This document shows positions 15,630 to 23,232 of a stretch of DNA of 25,185 bases, one piece after another. Positions within the stretch are counted from its first letter, which is position 1; each line of letters begins with the position of its first letter. The stretch comes from an uncultured Bacteroides sp. (GTDB lineage Bacteria > Bacteroidota > Bacteroidia > Bacteroidales > Bacteroidaceae), in assembly GCA_937890825.1 (NCBI GenBank), contig CALADS010000029.1:1-25185 (forward strand), in the 5' to 3' direction. The notes beneath the pieces are model-generated. The model worked only from the letters and a program-made list of their open reading frames with translations. It made no database searches and was not told the origin of the DNA. The position numbers and the translations under genes are program-made.

Positions 15630-16670
15630 ATGAATACTACCTGCCCGTCAGTCTTACTGATCTATACAGGAGGAACTATCGGCATGATAGAGAATCCAGA
15701 AACCGGTGCGCTGGAAAATTTCAATTTCGACCGCCTGCTGAAACACGTGCCAGAATTGAAACGTTTCAATTACCGCATTTCCACCTATCAATTCAGCCCT
15801 CCTATCGACTCATCAGATATGGAGCCTGCTTTTTGGGCTACGCTGGTCAAGATTATACATTACAACTACGATTTCTTTGACGGATTTGTTATTCTGCATG
15901 GTACCGACACCATGGCATATACCGCTTCCGCACTCAGCTTTATGCTGGAAAATTTGGGGAAACCCGTCATACTGACCGGTTCGCAATTGCCCATAGGTAC
16001 CCTACGCACCGACGGAAAAGAAAATCTGATAACCTCTATCGAAATAGCCGCAGCCAAGCACGAGGACGGCACCCCCATCGTACCCGAAGTATGCATTTTC
16101 TTTGAGAACGAACTGCTTAGAGGTAACCGTACCACTAAAATCAATGCGGAAAATTTCAACGCCTTTCGCTCATTCAACTACCCCCCACTGGCCAAAGCTG
16201 GTATCCATATCCGCTACGACGAACACCTTATTCATCACCCCGACCCTACGCGGCCCATGAAACCCCACTTTTTGTTTGATTCAAACGTAGTAATGCTTAC
16301 ACTCTTCCCCGGTATACAGGAAAGCATTATCCATACCGTGCTCCATGCCCCCGGGTTAAAAGCCGTTGTACTGAAAACATTTGGATCGGGCAATGCTCCT
16401 CGTAAGGAATGGTTTATCAACGAATTGAAAGAAGCTACCGAACGAGGCATCATCATTGTCAACATCACCCAATGCCCTAGTGGAGCCGTAGAAATGGGAC
16501 GTTATGAAACTGGGTTGCAACTGTTACAAGCTGGTATCATCAGCGGGTATGACAGTACTCCAGAATGTGCCGTCACCAAGTTGATGTTCCTCTTAGGACA
16601 CGGCATGTCGTCCGATGAAATACGGCAACAGATGAATTTCTCGTTGGCAGGAGAAATCAGCAAAGTCTAA
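15630..16670 (+). CDS. ansA: Type I (cytoplasmic) L-asparaginase
   Basis: Hydrolyses L-asparagine to aspartate and ammonia. The 346-residue protein lacks a signal peptide, as expected for the cytoplasmic type I enzyme. The nucleophile threonine lies in IYTGGTIGM (T16), and the second catalytic group in HGTDTM (T92, D93), followed by the TDGKEN lysine. The C-terminal domain holds KTFGSGNAP and the allosteric-site region typical of this type. The start at 15630 is set by the promoter. The next gene begins 30 nt later and may be cotranscribed. Confidence 0.95.
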   Translation: MNTTCPSVLLIYTGGTIGMIENPETGALENFNFDRLLKHVPELKRFNYRISTYQFSPPIDSSDMEPAFWATLVKIIHYNYDFFDGFVILHGTDTMAYTASALSFMLENLGKPVILTGSQLPIGTLRTDGKENLITSIEIAAAKHEDGTPIVPEVCIFFENELLRGNRTTKINAENFNAFRSFNYPPLAKAGIHIRYDEHLIHHPDPTRPMKPHFLFDSNVVMLTLFPGIQESIIHTVLHAPGLKAVVLKTFGSGNAPRKEWFINELKEATERGIIIVNITQCPSGAVEMGRYETGLQLLQAGIISGYDSTPECAVTKLMFLLGHGMSSDEIRQQMNFSLAGEISKV

Positions 16671-16700
16671 AAAACAACCCCTGAAATATCAATAAAACAC

Positions 16701-17867
16701 ATGCAAACGCTTCAAAAACATATCCGCGTAGACGTAGCTGATGTACTGCGCGGCTTAGCAGTAATGGGTATCATTCTGCTACACTCTATCGAACATTTTA
16801 ATTTTTATTCATTTCCAGACACTACCACACAAAGCAATTGGCTCAACTTTGCCGATACATCCATTTGGAACGGTCTATTCTTCCTCTTTGGCGGGAAAGC
16901 TTATGCCATCTTTGCGCTGCTGTTTGGTTTCAGTTTCTTTATCCAGGACGACAACCAGCGTCTGCGCGGCCATGATTTCCGCCTGCGGTTCTGTTGGCGT
17001 CTAGTATTATTGTTTCTTATCGGAAACCTCAATGCCAGTTTCTTTACGGCCGAGGTACTGGTACTCTATTCCCTAACAGGCTTCATCCTGCCTCTTACCT
17101 GTCGGCTGAAAGACAAATGGGTATTTGCGCTGGCCTGCATGTTACTCATACAGCCCCTACCGCTTTACTACACTCTACGTGCCACCTTCGACCCAACCTA
17201 TGTAACACCTGTTATCCCTACCAGCAGTTTTTGGAGCGCTACCTATGCAGTTCAAAGCCAAGGTTCCTTTCTGGAAACTCTGCGAGTCAACCTATGGGAG
17301 GGACAGTTGGCCAGTTTGGCATGGGCATGGGACCACGGTCGTGTGTTTCAGACTTCGGCCCTCTTCTTACTAGGCATGCTCATCGGCCGTCGCGGTCTTT
17401 TCCTTCAAGAAAACCTATCGATATGGAGTAAAGTGTTGGCTGGTGCACTCATCACCTTTTTCCCCCTTTATGGATTAAATAACTTGTTGCCAGACTTTAT
17501 CAGCAACCAATCAATTCTGAAACCGCTTTCGCTCATCATCACCTCCCTGTCGAACTTTGCGTTTATGCTAATCTTGGTTTCGGGTATACTCTTCGCTTTC
17601 TATCGCACCCAACTGCACGACCGGCTGATGCGCATCATCCCCTACGGCAAGATGAGCCTCACCAACTATATTTCTCAAAGTATAGTAGGTTCGCTAGTAT
17701 TCTACCATTGGGGATTCTCAATGCACGACGATTTGAGTATCACCGCCAGTTTTTTGTTCGGCATCGTCTTTTTCCTGCTGCAATTTGCGTGTTGCCGCTG
17801 GTGGATGAGTCACCATTCCCACGGTCCATTGGAATATGTATGGAAACGAGCCACTTGGTTGAAATAG
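16701..17867 (+). CDS. DUF418 family membrane protein
   Basis: A 388-residue polytopic membrane protein. The opening DVLRGLAVMGIILLHSIEHF is the pattern shared by DUF418 and the acyltransferase-like YeiB group. The GGKAYAIFALLFGFSFF segment (about 65-80) and the C-terminal part, YGKMSLTNYISQS with a late WWMSHHSHGPLEYVWK, define DUF418. About ten hydrophobic helices are seen. The family has no settled function; a role in moving or modifying envelope components is likely only by analogy. It trails ansA by 30 nt without a terminator. Its stop codon is part of the terminator stem. Confidence 0.85.
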   Translation: MQTLQKHIRVDVADVLRGLAVMGIILLHSIEHFNFYSFPDTTTQSNWLNFADTSIWNGLFFLFGGKAYAIFALLFGFSFFIQDDNQRLRGHDFRLRFCWRLVLLFLIGNLNASFFTAEVLVLYSLTGFILPLTCRLKDKWVFALACMLLIQPLPLYYTLRATFDPTYVTPVIPTSSFWSATYAVQSQGSFLETLRVNLWEGQLASLAWAWDHGRVFQTSALFLLGMLIGRRGLFLQENLSIWSKVLAGALITFFPLYGLNNLLPDFISNQSILKPLSLIITSLSNFAFMLILVSGILFAFYRTQLHDRLMRIIPYGKMSLTNYISQSIVGSLVFYHWGFSMHDDLSITASFLFGIVFFLLQFACCRWWMSHHSHGPLEYVWKRATWLK

Positions 17868-17914
17868 ATAAAAAAAAGCTGCTCCCTTAGGAACAGCTTT
17901 TTTTTATCTATTTC
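17861..17914. terminator. Bidirectional terminator containing both stop codons
   Basis: Bases 17861-17881 and 17894-17914 are exact 21-bp reverse complements with an A8/T8 block; an inner TCC/GGA closes a four-base loop. The TAG of the DUF418 gene (17865-17867) and the TAG of sod on the other strand (17910-17908) are both in the stem. T8 follows the GC part on each strand. Confidence 0.9.
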
Positions 17915-18528
17915 AGCCGGCCGGCTACCACCTCCCAATCGATGATATTCCACAACGCTTGTATATGGTCAGCCCGCTTGTTTTGAAAATCCAAATAATA
18001 AGCATGCTCCCAAACATCAAATCCTAACAAAGGAGTCAACCCACTGCGAAGGGGATTGCTGCCGTTGGCTTCCTTCGTAATATGCAACTTGCCTTCCTTA
18101 TCGGCTGCCAGCCACACCCATCCGGACCCAAACAGCCCGACCGATGCCGCATTGAATTCTTTCTTGAAATTCTCAAAACTACCAAAATCACGGTCAATAG
18201 CCTGACGCAATTTTCCAGAAGGTTCCTTTTGAGCGGGATTAGGAGTAAACTGCAAAAAATAGAGCGTGTGATTCAACACTTGTCCTGCATTGTTAAACAC
18301 CGCACCGTCAGGCGCAGTAGCCACAATCTCAGTCAAAGATTTCTTTTCAAAATCTGTGCCATTCACCAGATTATTCAGATTATTTACATAAGCCTGCAAA
18401 TGCTTTCCATAATGAAAATTCACCGTTTCCTCACTGATAACAGGCTCCAATGCATCATTGGCATAAGGAAGCTTAGGCATTTCTACGGGCATGGCAAACA
18501 CCATTAAAGATAATAAAAATGTTTTCAT
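17908..18528 (-). CDS. sodB: Iron/manganese superoxide dismutase with hydrophobic N-terminal extension
   Basis: Converts superoxide to oxygen and hydrogen peroxide. The 206-residue protein has the four metal ligands H43, H87, D171 and H175, and the FGSGW and DVWEHAYYLD signatures. The conserved domain begins at MPKLPYANDALEP (residue 17). Before it stand MKTFLLSLMVFAMPVE, a lysine and a hydrophobic run, where related enzymes as I recall have only three or four residues. ATG 18528 has a purine-rich leader and lies downstream of two -7 boxes; the internal ATGs at 18492 and 18480 lack one. The extension could be a short signal sequence. Metal choice cannot be settled from the sequence. Confidence 0.9.
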   Translation of the reverse strand: MKTFLLSLMVFAMPVEMPKLPYANDALEPVISEETVNFHYGKHLQAYVNNLNNLVNGTDFEKKSLTEIVATAPDGAVFNNAGQVLNHTLYFLQFTPNPAQKEPSGKLRQAIDRDFGSFENFKKEFNAASVGLFGSGWVWLAADKEGKLHITKEANGSNPLRSGLTPLLGFDVWEHAYYLDFQNKRADHIQALWNIIDWEVVAGRLK

Positions 18529-18565
18529 CGTTTCTTTTTACTAATAAAGGGGTTAATACTCTCGG

Positions 18566-18616
18566 CAAAGATAATATCCATACCAGTAATAGAATCATTT
18601 CGAAAACACAAATATA
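18566..18616 (-). promoter_or_regulatory. Two -7 boxes upstream of sod
   Basis: On the minus strand TATCTTTG (18573-18566) and TATATTTG (18616-18609) both match the consensus, 38 and 81 nt from the ATG. Neither has a clear -33 box. Two start points would allow two modes of control. Confidence 0.45.
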
Positions 18617-18734
18617 GTGAAATATCATTTAGTTGTGCTCATTTCCTTAGCCGAGAAATATTGATACTTGTCTTCTTCAAGCCGATCGATGTTATTTTCT
18701 GCCAACTGCAGATGGCTGTTCCAGAAAGTTATCG

Positions 18735-18742
18735 TACCTTTG
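18735..18742 (+). promoter_or_regulatory. -7 box of the NdpA-like gene
   Basis: TACCTTTG, a full match, 52 nt before the ATG at 18795. The -33 region is unclear. Confidence 0.55.
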
Positions 18743-18794
18743 CGACCTCAACCAACTATCATTCCCCTACTGAAAACATAAAGAAATTATTAGA

Positions 18795-19829
18795 ATGAAC
18801 TTTTCCTATTCAGATGCCCAGGTAGCATCTATCTGCCTGCATAAAGTAGGCAATAAGACCGCCAACGAAGGTATTCGGCTTTCCAGACAAGCATTAATCC
18901 TGCAAGATGAAATAAAAAGCATCCTTCTGAGCTATTTCATGGGCTCCTTTCGGACTGAAGAACTCTATACATTCTGCCACGACAGCGACATCTCACTGAA
19001 TGAGGTGTACCACTATTGCACAGAGATATTCCAATCCCCCGACTGTCTGCATGAACAGTCCATCCAATTGGCGAAACATCTGTACAATACCAGCACACAC
19101 CCCAAAATTAAAATCGGAGAATTTTACGTAGTCTATTTCAAAAACTGCCTGATAAACAATCAGCCGGTAGATGCTATCGGGCTGTTTAAATCAGAGAATA
19201 AAGACACATTCTTAAAGATATACCCCAAAGGAGACAATTTTGAAATAGCAAGCGAAACCGGAATTAATATCAACAAATTAGACAAAGGATGCCTAATATT
19301 CAACACAGAAAGTGAATGGGGATATATAGCAGCCATTGTTGATAATACTAACAAAGGCGCAGAAGCCAAATACTGGACCGAAAACTTTCTGCATGTCTGC
19401 GCCAGGAAAGATAACTACAGCCAGACACAGCATATGCTATTCTTGTGTAAAAGTTTTGTAGCCCAGCTGCCCAGCGAAGACGGCAAACTTAAAAAAGCTG
19501 TCTACATGAACCGCAGCATGAAAGCACTAAAAGAAGAAGCCGTGAACTTGGACTGCTTTGCAGAAGAAGTCTTTGAAACGCCCCAATTGGCTACAGAATT
19601 TAAACGATATAAAGATACCTACCAAACGGAACGAGCTATTGAAATAGACAATTCATTCAAGCCGGACAGCAAGGCCCTAAAGCGTATAGCCACCGGCACA
19701 ATGACGACCATCAAACTTGACAAGAACTTTGACATCAACATTCACGGCGGCGAACAAAACATCGTACGCGGGTACGATGAAGAAAGAAAAATGCATTATT
19801 ACCAGCTATTCTTCAAAGAAGAAAAGTAA
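18795..19829 (+). CDS. Nucleoid-associated protein, NdpA/YejK (NA37) family
   Basis: A 344-residue cytoplasmic protein expected to bind the chromosome. The family marks are an early VASICLHKVGNK segment, the central YFKNCLINNQPVDAIGLFKSE strand pair where NA37 proteins have the conserved GLFK, and a C-terminal TIKLDKNFDINIHGG followed by a strand at the very end. Size matches the E. coli protein (about 335). No enzymatic motif is seen. The gene converges on the phosphoesterase gene with 12 bp between the two stop codons; a GTAAG/CTTAC hairpin (19826-19850) spans both stops. Confidence 0.85.
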   Translation: MNFSYSDAQVASICLHKVGNKTANEGIRLSRQALILQDEIKSILLSYFMGSFRTEELYTFCHDSDISLNEVYHYCTEIFQSPDCLHEQSIQLAKHLYNTSTHPKIKIGEFYVVYFKNCLINNQPVDAIGLFKSENKDTFLKIYPKGDNFEIASETGININKLDKGCLIFNTESEWGYIAAIVDNTNKGAEAKYWTENFLHVCARKDNYSQTQHMLFLCKSFVAQLPSEDGKLKKAVYMNRSMKALKEEAVNLDCFAEEVFETPQLATEFKRYKDTYQTERAIEIDNSFKPDSKALKRIATGTMTTIKLDKNFDINIHGGEQNIVRGYDEERKMHYYQLFFKEEK

Positions 19830-19841
19830 GTATCTATTCAG

Positions 19842-20396
19842 CTATCTTACACACAGACTGGCCGACGCTATGACTTCACCGGTAAGCAGATGAATGGTGA
19901 CTCGCCCCTTCTCATACACAGCAAAGGTAGGTGGATTACCCCCTTTGGGAAAAGTTGGCGATCCCGTGTTGACAATCATCGGACGCCCTTGGTCTGGCAA
20001 TGTAATGTGCTGCAGATGTGTATGGCCGTAAAAAAAGACGTCCACACCAACTATCGGCAAGCGGTCTTCATTGTATACATGCCCGTGAGTCAGAAAAAGA
20101 CGGCATCCTTCATCCACCAGCAGCACATAATCAGAAAGAATCGGAAAATGAAGTAACATCTGATCGACCTCGGAGTCACAATTGCCCCGCAGCGCCACCA
20201 CTTGATGAGCCATTGCATTCAGGGCTTTGGCCACTCCCTGCGGATCCAGCCCTTCGGGCAATCCGTTGCGAGGCCCGTAATTCAGGACATCGCCCAACAG
20301 ACACAACATATCACAATGCTCGCGCTCATAAAATGCCAATACTTTTTCTAATGCGGGCAGCGACCCATGGATATCAGAAACGATAAGATATTTCAT
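19842..20396 (-). CDS. yfcE: YfcE-type metallophosphoesterase
   Basis: A 184-residue metal-dependent phosphodiesterase; YfcE homologues cleave model phosphodiesters, with the physiological substrate unsettled. All metal-binding blocks are in order: DIHGS (D9, H11), GDVLNYG, GNCDSE, LTHGH and FYGHTH. The start MKYLIVSDIHG at 20396 is fixed by a promoter whose -7 box lies 24 nt upstream, which excludes the longer reading from 20462. It is a single gene between umuC and the convergent NdpA-like gene. Confidence 0.92.
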   Translation of the reverse strand: MKYLIVSDIHGSLPALEKVLAFYEREHCDMLCLLGDVLNYGPRNGLPEGLDPQGVAKALNAMAHQVVALRGNCDSEVDQMLLHFPILSDYVLLVDEGCRLFLTHGHVYNEDRLPIVGVDVFFYGHTHLQHITLPDQGRPMIVNTGSPTFPKGGNPPTFAVYEKGRVTIHLLTGEVIASASLCVR

Positions 20397-20419
20397 ACTA
20401 ATTTTAGTTTTACCTGCTG

Positions 20420-20450
20420 CAAAGATACACAGAATACCCATGACCACAAA
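20420..20450 (-). promoter_or_regulatory. Promoter of the yfcE-like gene
   Basis: On the minus strand TTTG (20450-20447), a 19-nt spacer and TATCTTTG (20427-20420). All fixed positions match. Confidence 0.78.
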
Positions 20451-20499
20451 GAATGCGTACATATCTTTCCTCTAATCAGCAGGATATCCTTTTACGTTT

Positions 20500-20546
20500 G
20501 CAGTAGCGATCGCACTGCGCGCAAATATAAAAGCCTCGTATTTGCG
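20500..20546 (-). terminator. Pair of hairpins after umuC
   Basis: CGCAAATA (20520-20527) pairs with TATTTGCG (20539-20546) directly after the umuC stop. A second dyad follows: GCAGT/ACTGC around GCGATCGC (20500-20518). There is no strong T run, so this may be an mRNA end stabiliser rather than a classical terminator. Confidence 0.4.
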
Positions 20547-20547
20547 G

Positions 20548-21816
20548 TTATATCTTTATCGTCAGGATTTCCTGAATATCCGACAAGTAATTGCCACTCC
20601 GGTATTCACTCTTGCCATGCCAAGTTTGCTTTTCTTCCCCCTCCACTGCCAGATGTATCTTTCTCAAGCCGAAGCGATGGTTCAGCGCATCAATACTTTT
20701 CATCAGCTGCATCCGCTCTGGTCGGTTCTTTACTTCATCAAAAAGGTGCTGTTGCATACAGGAAGCATCCGTAATATGACCCAGTATCACACCCGCTTTC
20801 TTATAACAGATACCTTCCCGATAAATTTCTTTCAGCACAGCCAGCGCCGCCTGCGTAATCTCGATTGTATCCGAAGTGGGTATGAACAGCATCCTCGTCT
20901 GTTCATTGGCATACAGAGGAAGGTCTTCACGGAACCGGTTGCTCGAGACAAAGACCGTTACGGCAGAAGTCAAAGAATGCTGTCCGCGCAACTTATTTGC
21001 GCAGCTAGCAGCAAAGCTGGCTACCGACGCCTGCAGTTCGTCATAATCCGTTACCATATTCCCGAAACTCCGGCTGGTACAAATGGTTTGCCGCTGCGCC
21101 ACTTCAGCAGTATCAATACACGGAATACCATTCAGTTCCTTCCATGTCTGCACCCCCGGTTTCGCAAAGTGGCCGCACACCCAACTCTCCTTCTTGTCGG
21201 CAAACTCCAGCGGTGTAGTGATGCCCAGGTAATTCAACTTTGCCAAAGTTTGCTTGCCAATTCCCCACACCTCAGGCAATTTCACAAGTTCCAGAGCCTT
21301 TCTTCTTTTCTCCTCGGAATCAATCATACACACCGAGCGATAACCTTTGTACTGTTTGGCAAATCTACTACCCACCTTCGCCAAAGTCTTGGTAGATGCA
21401 ATGCCCACACTGACCGGAATATCTGTATAGAGCCGCACTTTCTCTACCACCCTGCGCATATAATCCTCCAGATTATAATATTTCTCCAAACCATCCAAGT
21501 AGAGAAAGGATTCATCTATCGAATAAGTTTCCGAACGAGGTACAGACGACCGCAAAATGTTGTTCACCCGCTTCGACATGGCCGCATAGAGCATCATGTT
21601 TGTAGAAAACAGTTTGACGCCATACTGTTCCACTACCTCCTTTTTCTTGAAGATGGGGTCTCCACGACGCAAGCCCAGCGCCTTGGCTTCCGGAGTCAAG
21701 GCTATGATACAACCATCATTACAGGAAAGCACACAGACAGGCTTCCCGTTCAGTCCGGGATGAAAGACCTTCTCCACCGAACAAAAAAAGCTGTTGCAAT
21801 CGACCAAAGCAATCAT
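20548..21816 (-). CDS. umuC: Y-family DNA polymerase, UmuC
   Basis: Catalytic subunit of an error-prone translesion polymerase. The 422-residue length equals that of E. coli UmuC. Catalytic acids are D6 in ALVDCNSFF and D101/E102 in YSIDESF; the steric-gate region FFCSVEKVF follows D6. The helix-hairpin-helix LPEVWGIGKQTLAKLNYLG and the little-finger domain with TCTSRSFG are present. The C-terminal 50 residues match the DUF4113 tail of UmuC. It begins 26 nt after umuD, as in a two-gene SOS operon. An open frame of 434 codons on the opposite strand is its shadow. Confidence 0.95.
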   Translation of the reverse strand: MIALVDCNSFFCSVEKVFHPGLNGKPVCVLSCNDGCIIALTPEAKALGLRRGDPIFKKKEVVEQYGVKLFSTNMMLYAAMSKRVNNILRSSVPRSETYSIDESFLYLDGLEKYYNLEDYMRRVVEKVRLYTDIPVSVGIASTKTLAKVGSRFAKQYKGYRSVCMIDSEEKRRKALELVKLPEVWGIGKQTLAKLNYLGITTPLEFADKKESWVCGHFAKPGVQTWKELNGIPCIDTAEVAQRQTICTSRSFGNMVTDYDELQASVASFAASCANKLRGQHSLTSAVTVFVSSNRFREDLPLYANEQTRMLFIPTSDTIEITQAALAVLKEIYREGICYKKAGVILGHITDASCMQQHLFDEVKNRPERMQLMKSIDALNHRFGLRKIHLAVEGEEKQTWHGKSEYRSGNYLSDIQEILTIKI

Positions 21817-21842
21817 AGGAACTTAGCAGGCAGTTGTAGGTA

Positions 21843-22538
21843 TTAGTAAACAGGCTTATGAATGATATACGTCACTACGCCCCAAACACTGAAATCATCC
21901 CCTTCGGTGACTTCTATCTCTGGATACTCCGGATTGGCCGGAACCAGCCAAAGGCGTCCTTCCCTCCTCCAGACCCGCTTCAGCGTATATTCTCCGTTCA
22001 GTTCGCAGACCGCAATCTGTTTCTCGGTGGGGTTTCGTTCACTCTTGTCCACAATAAGTATGTCGCCATCGTTCACCCCGGCTTCAATCATCGAGCGGCC
22101 CTGTACACGAATCAGGTAAGAAGAATCCGGGTGCGGACACAGCATCTTCAGCACCTCAATGTCCTGCGCCAGTTCATCGTTGTTCAGCGGAATGGGAAAA
22201 CCCGCCACCACCTTCACGTCAAAAAACGGCAAAGTCATCGGCTTGATACAGTTGGCCGGCATCACTTCTCCGAAATACTCCAGGACCTCATCACCGGGCC
22301 GGTTCTCACTAATCTCCATTTGTCGGATAATGCATTCCTTGATGAAATCCGTCTTATTCTCCCGACTGTCCAGGTAGGCCGCCACCTCCTTATCTGCCCG
22401 AAACGCATAAAGCTTGCTGGTACCATCCCCTTTCGGTCGGCCTGCGCCCGGTCTTTTACCTCCCCTGCCGGATTTTGGGGATTGATTCGCTGATTGGCTT
22501 TCTGCTGTATTTATCGCTTGTTCTTTCTGATTACCCAT
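21843..22538 (-). CDS. umuD: UmuD-like S24 autoprotease with N-terminal DNA-binding-like extension
   Basis: Partner and regulator of UmuC. The S24/LexA peptidase core spans about 103-231. The nucleophile is S149 in VQGRSMIEAGV, the lysine K187 in YTLKR, and the expected self-cleavage bond is A112-G113 in VVAGFPIP. E. coli UmuD has only about 24 residues before its cleavage site, whereas this one has 112. The extra part contains RGGKRPGAGRPKG, an AT-hook-like basic stretch, then KLYAFRADKEVAAYLDSR and a helix, KTDFIKECIIRQM, that resemble a ribbon-helix-helix fold. It may bind DNA and control its own operon, as LexA does. Similar long UmuD-like proteins probably occur across Bacteroides; I cannot verify this here. 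Confidence 0.9.
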   Translation of the reverse strand: MGNQKEQAINTAESQSANQSPKSGRGGKRPGAGRPKGDGTSKLYAFRADKEVAAYLDSRENKTDFIKECIIRQMEISENRPGDEVLEYFGEVMPANCIKPMTLPFFDVKVVAGFPIPLNNDELAQDIEVLKMLCPHPDSSYLIRVQGRSMIEAGVNDGDILIVDKSERNPTEKQIAVCELNGEYTLKRVWRREGRLWLVPANPEYPEIEVTEGDDFSVWGVVTYIIHKPVY

Positions 22539-22559
22539 AATCTAAACAGTTTTTCAGCG

Positions 22560-22567
22560 CAAAGATA
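22560..22567 (-). promoter_or_regulatory. -7 box of umuDC
   Basis: The minus strand reads TATCTTTG, 22 nt before the umuD ATG. An imperfect dyad, CAGA-aaa-TCTG (22599-22609), lies about 32 nt upstream of it and may be a damage-response operator; I cannot match it to a known SOS box. Confidence 0.55.
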
Positions 22568-22709
22568 AGCAGATTCCAGAATACCGTTATACGCTTTTCA
22601 GAAAATCTGTAAAAAAAACGCATAGGAAGAAGAAGTTGTTTAATTTTTTACCCAGAAAGTATCCTTGCTTCAACCAGTGTACACCCAGCCGCCTCCGTCG
22701 TCATCTGCC

Positions 22710-22763
22710 CCCTACCAGTTCCCTACCCTCTCCGTATCAACTCCCTACCAACTCCTACTACTT
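22710..22763. repeat. Tandem array of 11-bp units
   Basis: Five adjoining units: CCCTACCAGTT (22710), CCCTACCCTCT (22721), CCGTATCAACT (22732), CCCTACCAACT (22743) and a final 10-nt CCTACTACTT (22754). The consensus is CCCTACCAACT. The period is about one helical turn and is not a multiple of three. Confidence 0.7.
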
Positions 22764-22857
22764 AGACACGGAGAAGACCAGGAGGGAATCCATACCAGTC
22801 TCTAGGGGATTAGCGTCATAGCGCCACCCTAACCCTAAATAGCTATTGTCGAATTGA

Positions 22858-22960
22858 GATGCAATCGCTTGCACCTGGCAGAGCAAACGCTTGCAAGTGA
22901 TCATGCAAGCGTTTGCGTGGCACGATGCAGCCTGTTGCATGGCTTGATGCAGCCTATTGC
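22858..22960. repeat. Five-unit tandem array, 22-bp period, 15-bp core
   Basis: The cores start at 22858, 22880, 22902, 22924 and 22946, exactly 22 bp apart: GATGCAATCGCTTGC, AGAGCAAACGCTTGC, CATGCAAGCGTTTGC, GATGCAGCCTGTTGC, GATGCAGCCTATTGC. The 7-bp spacers differ. The consensus GATGCAANCGNTTGC is nearly palindromic about the CG. Units 2 and 3 also form a 13-bp perfect hairpin (22883-22895 with 22904-22916). Confidence 0.8.
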
Positions 22961-23203
22961 GTTTTTCCCAAAAGGTCGGAAGTGACGACTGACATCTGTG
23001 AGACACCAGCCCAAACCATCCGATGGCTCCACTTAGGCAAGCGCTAGCCTACGTTCGGTAGAGTGTCATCAATGCCTTCTCGGCATGAAATATGATAGTC
23101 AAGCAGACATGAGAGAATACTATATATTCCAATTTATAGCACTATACAACATTTTAGTTCATATTATTACAAGATATTATTCGCAGAATTAAAAAGAAGC
23201 TTG

Positions 23204-23211
23204 TATCTTTG
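23204..23211 (+). promoter_or_regulatory. -7 box of the defence island
   Basis: TATCTTTG, a full match, 21 nt before the ATG of the HTH remnant. It could drive the methyltransferase and mcrB-like genes too, since no terminator follows. Confidence 0.5.
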
Positions 23212-23232
23212 CCTATAATAAAAGTAACACAT

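Larger units (their letters stand above)
22539..23232. other. 694-bp gene-free region with two tandem arrays
   Basis: It separates umuD from the restriction-modification island. It holds the umuDC promoter (22560-22567), an 11-bp array (22710-22763), a 22-bp array (22858-22960), and the promoter of the decayed HTH gene. The rest, 22961-23160, shows only short dyads such as GCAAGCGCTAGC (23037-23048). A minus-strand frame at 22758-23006 is open but crosses the array and has no family resemblance, so I do not call it. The base composition is much richer in GC than the island that follows. Confidence 0.7.

Noticed and set aside
20397..20462. Signal-like N-terminus for the YfcE-type protein
   Set aside because: The well-formed promoter at 20420-20450 lies within that stretch, so the hydrophobic residues are not translated.
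20542..21846. 434-codon plus-strand gene
   Set aside because: It is antisense to umuC, whose catalytic motifs are complete; the plus-strand translation has no recognisable domain.
22599..22609. Defined SOS (LexA) box for umuDC
   Set aside because: Only a 4-bp dyad is seen and I cannot match it to a known Bacteroidota LexA site, so it is mentioned but not called.
22858..22960. CRISPR array
   Set aside because: The units are 15 bp with 7-bp spacers, far too short, and there are no cas genes in the window.
22758..23006. 82-codon minus-strand gene
   Set aside because: It runs through the 22-bp array, whose period is not a multiple of three, is cysteine- and glutamine-rich without a fold pattern, and has no clear promoter.
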